From Petrosia ficiformis (lineage: Eukaryota; Porifera; Demospongiae; Haplosclerida; Petrosiidae), in NCBI GenBank assembly GCA_947044365.1, contig OX345637.1, forward strand, positions 8,576,343 to 8,640,342: DNA of 64,000 nt, in the 5' to 3' direction. The notes beneath the pieces were generated by a model. That model ran no database searches. It had not been told where the DNA came from and saw only the letters and a list, made by a program, of their open reading frames with translations. Below are positions 58,501 to 64,000 of the stretch, in pieces. Position 1 is the first letter of the stretch. Each line of letters begins with the position of its first letter. Position numbers and translations under genes: made by a program.

Positions 58501-61018
58501 AAATATTTCATTAATCTCAAGACTACCTCGTTCATTTGTGATATCAGTCAGCTTTACAGAATATAATAGAATAGGATAGTATGGACATACTTCAGGGGCC
58601 TACATGAAAGAGTAATATGAATTTATATATGACATTATGAGTACACTGGTATATATAGCAACAGAAAAAAGATTGGGATCAGATCATTAAAACCATTTTA
58701 ACATAACAACCCTACATAAGTATTACTTCATAGTATTTTGCTTTTACTCTAGCTATATATCGTAGGGCTGTTATATGAAAGTGGTGTTTGATGATATAAT
58801 CCCAATCTTGTTTCTGTGTTGTTGTTTTCATAGCCAAGATGCTCTTTCATGTTAAAGATGTTTTTTTTACTATTTACATATAAATTCATGTTTGTATAAT
58901 TATATTATAATTATGGATAAAGATCTGACTCGGCATCCTGAATAGCAAACAAAATTAAATAAACTAAATTTTTATGAGAATACCTGAAAGTATTAAAACT
59001 TAGATGCTGACTTGTAATGAAAACTGCTTGCCAGGATATTGTAATCAAAATAATTATGCAGAAATATAAACTTTTTGGTATATTAATCACAAGAGATCAA
59101 TTCTGTATACGATATGTGTATTTAATACAATAGTAAATAGATACACTCCACACCCTTCCTTTCCTCAGTACACCCACACATACTTACAACAGTTGTAATG
59201 TTGCTACCTACACCCACATTTTATTCATAACACACTAAGTGAATTATAAATTATCATTTGTTTTGGTGTGTCCACATGCTATGAATAGTATGTATATTCT
59301 TGTAACATGTGAATGTCACAGCATGAAAAAAAATCGAAGTTTGACATTTTTATGAATAATTATTATTCTAATAACACATGAGTACACTATTAACACATGA
59401 GTACACTAACAACACATATAAGGTGTTTGAACTTTTAAGCATCAGATAATAGCATACTATAGTGAGGTTAATACCCTAAGAGATAGGATTACTATACAGT
59501 AATGTAAACATAATACTTTTAATAAAACATGTTATGACAAGCAACTCACTGGAAAACTGAGTAACAATTCAGCATCTCCATCTTCAGTGAAATAGACTCT
59601 AGTGTGCACATTAGAGACCTGTCCAGGAACTGGGTATGTAAGAATTGAATATAAAATGATAAAATTAATTGAGTGATGCAATCAATAATGGTAGTAGTAT
59701 TAATAATCACAAAGTTCATTAGTTAGTGGTTATTGAAACCTTATATTTATAATCCACAAGCTTTCATGTGTTTTTAGATAACCTATCTGCAGACCATAAA
59801 ATTGTTCTTGTGAAGATCCAATGCTTTGAAGTGATAATATTTAAATCTTGATTTACAGTAAAGAGAACTGTGAAAATGAGCTCTTAACTTCCTTAGTTTC
59901 CAAATTTGCTAATACACACACAGACACACAAAATGCGTAATATACTCTTCTGCTGACAAGGGTATTAATACTCTTATATTATGCTTTGTATGGTAAAGGT
60001 GTGTAGCATAAATTATATAATATTTACATACCATTTGGTACTGCACTTGTTATTATTTCGGACTCATTCCCATACCCAGCATCATTCATAGAACGTAGAA
60101 CAAAACTGAAGTTTTGGCAAGCATCCGATTCGTTAGCAACAAACAAGTATTCAGTTTCATTTTGTTCGAGTTGAATATCAGAAGCAAAGAAGCCATTTTC
60201 ATTTTGTATGAAGAGTGTGTATGTGAAAGGAACACTTTCAAAAGCGAAGAATGGCTCATTCCAATTGAGTTGAAGCATGAAAGAAGTAGGAGCAGAAATT
60301 CTAATATCAGTTGGAGGATCAGGTGGACCTGAGGAGAGTAACAAATATACAATAATCATGAGGACTGGACAGTTTTCATAAATTATGAGTGTACAATAAT
60401 TAAAAACAATGTCGAATGATACTGACTGAAAATTTTGATATAAATTAAGAGCTATATATGAATTACAATAATGATATATATATATATTGATTACAACAGG
60501 AATGAGTTATCTTCATCAAATCAAATTGACTTACCGTATAAAATTAATAAAGCTTCATCACTTTGATCAATCTCAGCATCTTGCATTCTTATAGCTGTGC
60601 ATACCAATTTTGTACCATTGTTATCTGGTATTCCTTCAACACGTACTATAGATACATTTGATTGGTTGGATTCAAGTAGCGTTATACCCCTAGATTCTAA
60701 GAAACCAATATGTCCAGGATCACTAAATCCAAGTGGGGAGAATTTCTGTCCAGTTATAGACCAGGAAATATCAGTATTTGCTATACTCCTACATGTGAAT
60801 ATTGCACTACTATTCACTGCTATTGTTAAACTCTTTGGTACCTCGACAAGTAATTCTGTAGTGAAAAACAAATACGTAAACACTTTTTATTACAGAACTC
60901 ATTTCTTTTATATTGACTTACCTGTAGTTGCAACAACAGCACTGAAATTCAACAATAACAACACAGCTAAACTGCAGTGTAGCTTCTGCAAACATATTTG
61001 CCATTTTCTATCCTCCAT
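41214..61018 (-). CDS. Receptor 1: Ig/FN3 single-pass receptor with tyrosine-rich tail, 11 exons
   Basis: Exons: 60922-61018, 60535-60855, 60032-60328, 59550-59629, 58359-58599, 53055-53369, 49135-49200, 48379-48534, 46083-46152, 44193-44268, 41214-41963; 822 residues, all phases consistent. Order: signal peptide (hydrophobic LAVLLLLNFSAVVA), Ig domain (residues about 34-139, FTCRS...LVCTA), FN3 (140-238, starting PPDPPTDIRI), FN3-like (239-345), a domain with CVFAEGSNSRGC (346-450), Thr/Ser stalk (451-472), TM helix (about 486-508), tail 509-822. The tail has YTEV, YQEL, YHVL, YDEV, YHIL and YDDV, plus the proline run PPLPPPLPPLP, so SH2 and SH3 partners are likely. Exons 2, 3, 6, 7 and 8 are symmetric phase 1-1. 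Many N-glycosylation sequons. No kinase or phosphatase domain. The ligand is unknown. It is an adhesion or immune-type receptor by architecture; I recognise no named orthologue. Confidence 0.85.
42290..42975. repeat. 55-bp minisatellite, about 12 copies
   Basis: The unit combines ctcgctacatacacatcaca, tatttatatcattgccaatc and taaggagcatacctg, with period 55 bp. It lies in the last intron of receptor 1. Confidence 0.95.
43015..43178. mobile_element. F-family foldback element, copy 2
   Basis: Left gatgggtaacaagaggaaca and aaattaaacaaa pair with right tttgtttaattttgttcctg and ctgttacccatc. The loop contains agagcaaaagacaaagtag. It is the most symmetric F copy. Confidence 0.75.
43536..43665. repeat. 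(GTAT)n tetranucleotide array
   Basis: About 130 bp of gtatgtatgtat with scattered tgca and ata variants in the last intron of receptor 1. Confidence 0.9.
43672..44064. mobile_element. Possible hAT-type relic with terminal palindrome
   Basis: The left part is a 24-bp-arm palindrome (acagcaaacgaatgaaggtt...) around a CA dinucleotide at 43673-43722. The right part ends ccttcgtcccagccctag, which on the minus strand starts CTAGGGCTGGGACGAAGG, a tip common in Ac-like hAT elements. A matching left tip or target duplication was not found, so the limits are uncertain. Confidence 0.35.
44330..44465 (-). mobile_element. Possible tRNA-derived SINE
   Basis: On the minus strand aaggcagtgtggcatagtgc resembles a SINE head with an A box (TGGCATAGTGCTTGAG), followed some 30 bp later by a weak B-box-like ATGGTTCAGGTTC and a body with tttcctggaaagagagtgtc. 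The B box is imperfect. It lies in intron 9 of receptor 1, about 60 bp upstream of exon 10. Confidence 0.4.
45391..45757. repeat. 93-bp minisatellite, about four copies
   Basis: Units contain agaaatagtttagtggttga, ctacagactgtaacattata and ttaccatagcaaccacttgg. The last unit has a deletion. It lies in receptor 1 intron 9. Confidence 0.9.
46728..46785 (-). mobile_element. M1 MITE fragment
   Basis: About 58 bp (gatgtaacttccttaactag and flanks) match the internal M1 block only. It lies in receptor 1 intron 8. The remainder of that intron (46153-48378) is AT-rich low-complexity DNA in which I see no gene. Confidence 0.45.
48540..48660. repeat. ATGAGGATAGGT tandem repeat
   Basis: Repeated 12-bp words (tatgaggatagg, tatgaagatatg) just inside receptor 1 intron 7, adjacent to the TM exon acceptor (48534). 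On the sense strand it is a pyrimidine-rich tract before the splice site. Confidence 0.8.
49835..50220. repeat. Irregular minisatellite, about 20-45 bp units
   Basis: Repeats of gtacatgtaacataattaat, atacagtctgtacatctaac and ccctagtatgtacatgtaac in varied order in receptor 1 intron 6. Confidence 0.85.
50600..50938. repeat. (CATA)n array, plus-strand CATA orientation
   Basis: About 340 bp of catacatacata with catgcatgcatgcata interruptions, in receptor 1 intron 6. It is inverse to the array at 52285-52620 in the same intron. Confidence 0.95.
51588..51652 (-). mobile_element. tRNA-derived SINE fragment
   Basis: The minus strand reads ggtcctgggttcaaacccca, a good B box with its T-stem, followed by actgtttcagattctttctg. 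The A-box half is missing; low-complexity DNA follows on that side. It is related to the SINE at 30570-30730. Confidence 0.55.
51690..51905. repeat. (ACAC/ATAC)n repeat
   Basis: CA-rich repeat with a higher-order unit of about 62 bp (acacacacgtacacacatac, atgtacacacatatacacac) in receptor 1 intron 6. Confidence 0.9.
52285..52620. repeat. (GTAT)n array, opposite orientation to 50600-50938
   Basis: About 335 bp of gtatgtatgtat with gtaagtat and ttgtatttacgtat interruptions, a secondary repeat of about 85-90 bp. It is complementary to the earlier array in the same intron. Confidence 0.95.
53990..54335. repeat. Tandem repeat of about 65-75 bp
   Basis: Four to five units combine cacacagacagacacacaac, caactgcagtaac and cctaaacaggtgaggtaatt in receptor 1 intron 5. 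Confidence 0.8.
54360..54600. repeat. Tandem repeat of about 80 bp, three units
   Basis: Units read aaaacacagataatgtcaaa, cattagttgagcaaatg and tcaccaatgtggatattg. Looser relatives continue to about 54860. Confidence 0.85.
54869..55043. mobile_element. Tc1/mariner (pogo)-type MITE with TA target duplication
   Basis: The element starts cagtggaagcctctattgcg and ends caatagagaggtttcactg, an imperfect terminal inverted repeat. It is flanked by TA at 54867-54868 and 55044-55045. 175 bp, no coding frame; internal ggggtgtcctcatttca occurs twice. Tip and TA duplication fit the mariner/pogo superfamily. Confidence 0.75.
56025..56152 (+). pseudogene. Relic of a transposon-encoded basic repeat peptide
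   Basis: One frame contains ERLQQRRRRYMERISRRNAE and TPEDREVRLHDRKV before a stop. The A-E-x-P-E-x-R-E-x-R-L pattern is common in basic N-terminal regions of transposon proteins (Helitron-type among others). It has no start codon context and is short. It lies in receptor 1 intron 5. Confidence 0.4.
57140..57180. repeat. Small perfect palindrome
   Basis: ggtgctccaatg and cattggagcacc are separated by two bases. It belongs to a region (56920-57230) with several dispersed inverse copies of ttggctca / tgagccaa. Confidence 0.85.
57690..58225. repeat. Degenerate 20-24-bp tandem repeat with ACCATTGGTA core
   Basis: More than twenty units of the form cagcaccattggtactaatg occur in tandem, with variants (attggcacttatgg, attggtaattatgg). 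The core accattggt is a near-perfect palindrome and contains CCAAT on the minus strand. It lies about 130 bp downstream, in the sense of transcription, of receptor 1 exon 5. Confidence 0.9.
58670..58810. mobile_element. F-family foldback element, copy 3
   Basis: Left agattgggatcagatcatta and ataacaaccctacataag pair with right tatcgtagggctgttatatg and gatgatataatcccaatctt. It lies in receptor 1 intron 4. Confidence 0.7.
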
Positions 61019-61430
61019 GATCAAAAAAAGCATCACAAATTAAAATGGAGTTCCAGACACAATCGACAACATCAACTGCTTCTTCTTGTTTAGTTTTCAA
61101 ACTGACTACACAACAACACGTGTATCATATAAAGTTGCAATGTTTTTTATGACAGCAATGCTGGAGATAACCACATCCATGAATTTAATTAATGCGACTT
61201 GCCTACTCCAGTCACACTCTTACCTTACTCATATCCTGTTTGTTACTATAAATAGTGAGTGAGGGTGTGGTGTTATTACGTACCTTTCTACATTATATAT
61301 ACATAAACTTGTAGACTCTATAATATATACTTCATTCATTTGCTATTTTAAACAATAATAAAATTAATCAGTTGATGGTGACTTTGTACATGTATAACTC
61401 TAAACCACCAAAATAGTACATACTCACTGT
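61019..61430. promoter_or_regulatory. Presumed receptor 1 promoter region
   Basis: Non-coding DNA immediately upstream of the receptor 1 start codon. No repeat of the window's common families is seen in the first 350 bp, which is unusual here. No defined promoter element was recognised. Confidence 0.35.
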
Positions 61431-61740
61431 CAGTGGTGTAAATGAACCCGGGGCCCTGGCAACACAAAAGTTTTATTTTATTTATTTATATTATAGTTTT
61501 TTAATGCCCACACTTATTCTGTCATCTCAATTCATGATCAATATTTATAGACCGCTTTTGAGCACTTTTTCCACCAATGTAATATAACAAATAAAGCCAC
61601 AAGCCAAAATTTCCCCTCAGCTTGGTCTTTTTAACTCTGAAAACCCTCTGATTCTGGGGGGCTGTGCCCCCCAAATCCCCTGCTTTACAACTATTACTTT
61701 CTTGCCCCTGCAATCAATAAACACTCAGTTACGCCACTGC
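61431..61740. mobile_element. hAT-type MITE
   Basis: About 310 bp beginning cagtggtgtaaatgaaccc and ending actcagttacgccactg, so tips are CAGTGGTGTAA and CAGTGGCGTAA. Flanks ctcactgt and ctaactgt differ at one of eight positions, consistent with an old 8-bp duplication. The interior has the palindrome ggggggctgtgcccccc. No long ORF. It lies between the two receptor genes. Confidence 0.65.
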
Positions 61741-62769
61741 CTAACTGTCTACACAATGAATTGTTCTATAATTAGCACATAACATAATGATTATTATTTT
61801 GGAGTTTACTAGCTGACAATAGTAGGTGTTGATGAGATGTGTAGCACAACTAGCATTTCGGCTGGATTCACTAGTTACCGTTCATCTCCAATTAACCTAC
61901 GTATTTAATGGTAACATTTTCATATAAAAGATAAACACACGAGTCATGTAGTGAATCTGTAGCATTAATAGGCCTCCCAAATATCCATAAAGACTGTATA
62001 TTAATAAACAATTTAGGAATATGTGAGAAACAATGCAAGTCCTATTACGTAAGTATCAGCAATAATTGTTGGTCAATCACCAACTATTGCATGATATAGT
62101 TGGTATTAATAACACACATGTAGATACATAATCACATTTTTGTAACACCATTTTATATGCTGTAAATATCACTTATGATGATTACTGAAATAAGAATCTG
62201 TCCTCCAATTACAATTATACGTCTTATAATTGGCATAATATTTCTTTATCTTATGGTTGCTTACTGTAGTATATAGAGTATGGCTCAGTATCATTTGGCG
62301 GTCCATATGATTGTTAATAGTTAAAAATTCTAATGAGTTTCTGTTTTCTTCACACTTTTCTATTTAACATTAATTATGAGATTTTTCCCTAAAGTATGTT
62401 TTTAAACTGAGAATAATAGTTGATAGATTGTTTCTTTTCTTTTCGTCTTGTCAGACACTAAAAGTAGTTAGTGAAATATTATTTTTGTCTGTTGCATGGT
62501 CTGTATTGAAAGTGTTTTTTTTCATTTAAAGAAATATCAGTTATACAAAATCGATACCCTGACATTACATTGTAGATCTCAGAGTGACAAGTAGTCGCAG
62601 GCAAAATATTAAATTAAAAGTAACAAATTACTGTAACATTAATTATATAAGTGGATTGTATCATTGATAAGTTGGTACGCTATTTTTTAAGAAATTATAA
62701 ATTATATTGTGTGATTATAAATATTACAGTACTTTTTTGCTGTTAATATTCATATCTAAATTATCAATT
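61741..62769. other. Intergenic DNA between receptors; no gene seen
   Basis: AT-rich sequence downstream of receptor 2 and upstream of receptor 1. I found no exon, RNA gene or repeat of the named families in it. Confidence 0.5.
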
Positions 62770-63829
62770 TTATACAATATTGTATACTTCTAGTTTATTA
62801 TATGCACTGTTCCAATTTACTTGAATATCTTGTGTATCATTTGTGATTTCAATATACTCCCCCTCCTCCTCCTCTTCTCTTGGTTGAGGAATCTCATACA
62901 ATTCATCAGCTTCTAATGGTATATCACTTGTGATTTGTGAATAAACCTCCTCTTCTTTGATTGAGTTTTGTCTCAACAATCGTGGTGGAAGTACTGGTTT
63001 AGCATCACTCATAAGTGTTTCGGCAGATTTAGGTTTTCTTATTGTTTCTGACATAGAAATGTCTTCTCTGCATGTTATCCTTTCTTGATGTGATTGTGGA
63101 ATTGGTCTATGTGGAGCTTTTGGATCTGGTAATATCTCAATATACTGAGGTGGATCAGGTTGTACAGGGCGAAGTGGTATGCCATATTTAATCATAGCAT
63201 TCTTTTTTCTTACACTTTGTCTTCCCTTGTCTTTTTTACAATTCACAATACACACACTACAAATTGTTATAGAACAAGTGACCACTAATACTGCTGATGA
63301 CACTATGATTGCTATCATCAGTTCTCGAGATAGTTCAAAACTTGAATTGTTGTCAACTGTCACTGAAATGAATGAATGCATGTATTACATTATGATACCA
63401 TACTGATGTATTCAAAGACTAGCATGTAGAATACTGATACTAAATTATCCATCACTAATATTACCACTGTCATACTAAAACAAATATTCTCACCTAATGG
63501 ACAGTCATTGAACTCAGGGAGTAAAAACTCAAAAGTAGCTTCACATTCATCTACCACAATGCCATTCACTGCACCTGAACCTTTGGCAATATATGACGTA
63601 TTCCCTTTAAACAAAAGAAACTCGGGCCTTTCAATAACTGCAGTAGAAATCAATGATCCATTATGCGGTATCAATATTTCATATACAGAGTCAGATTCAT
63701 ACCCTGTTGAATTTTTGTAAAATGTGACCATGCAACCATCAACACTGGACCCAACTGCAAAATGACATGTTGTCATTAGTCTGCAGTCATTACTGTTCTT
63801 AATAGTTAAATCTTGAATATTAATGGTTT
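62770..63829 (-). CDS. Receptor 2, 3' end (extracellular domain, TM, tyrosine-rich tail)
   Basis: Two exons are visible: 63494-63829 (336 nt, phase 1-1) and the terminal exon 62770-63362. They encode about 309 residues; the 5' end lies beyond the right edge. The first exon carries a domain with CHFAVGSSVDGC, the same C-x-F-A-x-G-S-x3-G-C core as receptor 1 exon 6, and several N-glycosylation sequons. The last exon has a short stalk, a TM helix (about 24 residues, LMIAIIVSSAVLVVTCSITI and on), a Lys/Arg stop-transfer stretch, then a tail with QYIEIL, VYSQI, LYEIP, EYIEI, YNKL and YNIV, and VLPPRLL as a possible SH3 ligand. YIEI is close to the Src-type SH2 preference. The tail sequence is unrelated to receptor 1 outside the motifs. 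Orthology is unknown. Confidence 0.85.
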
Positions 63830-64000
63830 CTGTAGACAGAGGGAGAGGGTAAACAATTAGTTCATATCACTGAATCATAATTATTGCTTATCCAACGAAT
63901 TACCAAATTTGGAATATAATTATGTGGAGTATAATTATATAGCTGTAGTATGTAGTCTACACTGTATCCTCAAAATCATTATTTGTTTTTTAGATTTAAC

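Overview
This is a eukaryotic, intron-rich, AT-rich window full of microsatellites, minisatellites and short non-autonomous transposons. It holds no bacterial features. Splice sites are GT-AG, several introns are shorter than 100 bp, and intergenic distances range from under 100 bp to a few kb. Animal-type genes (kynureninase, COG8, a CLN8-like TLC protein, an ABCH-type half transporter, and Ig/FN3 receptors with tyrosine-rich tails) sit among constant TGTACATGTA-type palindromes. I read it as a basal metazoan, most likely a demosponge of the Amphimedon type. The organism is inference; the gene families are read directly from translated exons whose phases I checked one by one.

Layout. (1) 162-3301, minus: the first eight visible exons of kynureninase (KYNU); the gene runs off the left edge. 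(2) 3374-11277, plus: COG8 in 11 exons, divergent from KYNU with only 72 bp between the start codons. One COG8 intron carries a fragment of 28S rRNA. (3) 11444-12382, plus: a single-exon CLN8-like TLC-domain gene. (4) About 11.9-24.4 kb: a segmental array built from the 3' half of that gene plus its downstream flank. It has two tandem copies, a third shorter copy and an inverted copy, organised around a large inverted repeat with a perfect GC-rich hairpin at its centre. (5) 24.65-25.4 kb: relics (a transposon-type peptide, an NHL-repeat fragment, a small tandem repeat). (6) 25705-38359, minus: a 20-exon ABCH-type half transporter of 720 residues, with a 12-nt micro-exon, a decoy acceptor and a 1.8-kb satellite in introns. 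(7) 41214-61018, minus: an 11-exon single-pass receptor (signal peptide, Ig, FN3 region, a C-x-F-A-x-G-S-x3-G-C domain, TM segment, long tail with Yxx[L/V] motifs). (8) 62770-63829 and beyond, minus: the 3' end of a second receptor that uses the same domain, also on a symmetric phase 1-1 exon, with a different tyrosine tail.

The first three genes are unrelated housekeeping or organelle functions (tryptophan catabolism, Golgi tethering, ER/lipid biology). The two receptors form a tandem pair that probably arose by exon shuffling and look like SH2/SH3-recruiting surface receptors. Most of the DNA outside exons can be assigned to hAT-type, Tc1/mariner-type and foldback MITEs, tRNA-derived SINEs and tandem arrays. 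Several nested insertions have intact empty sites elsewhere in the window.
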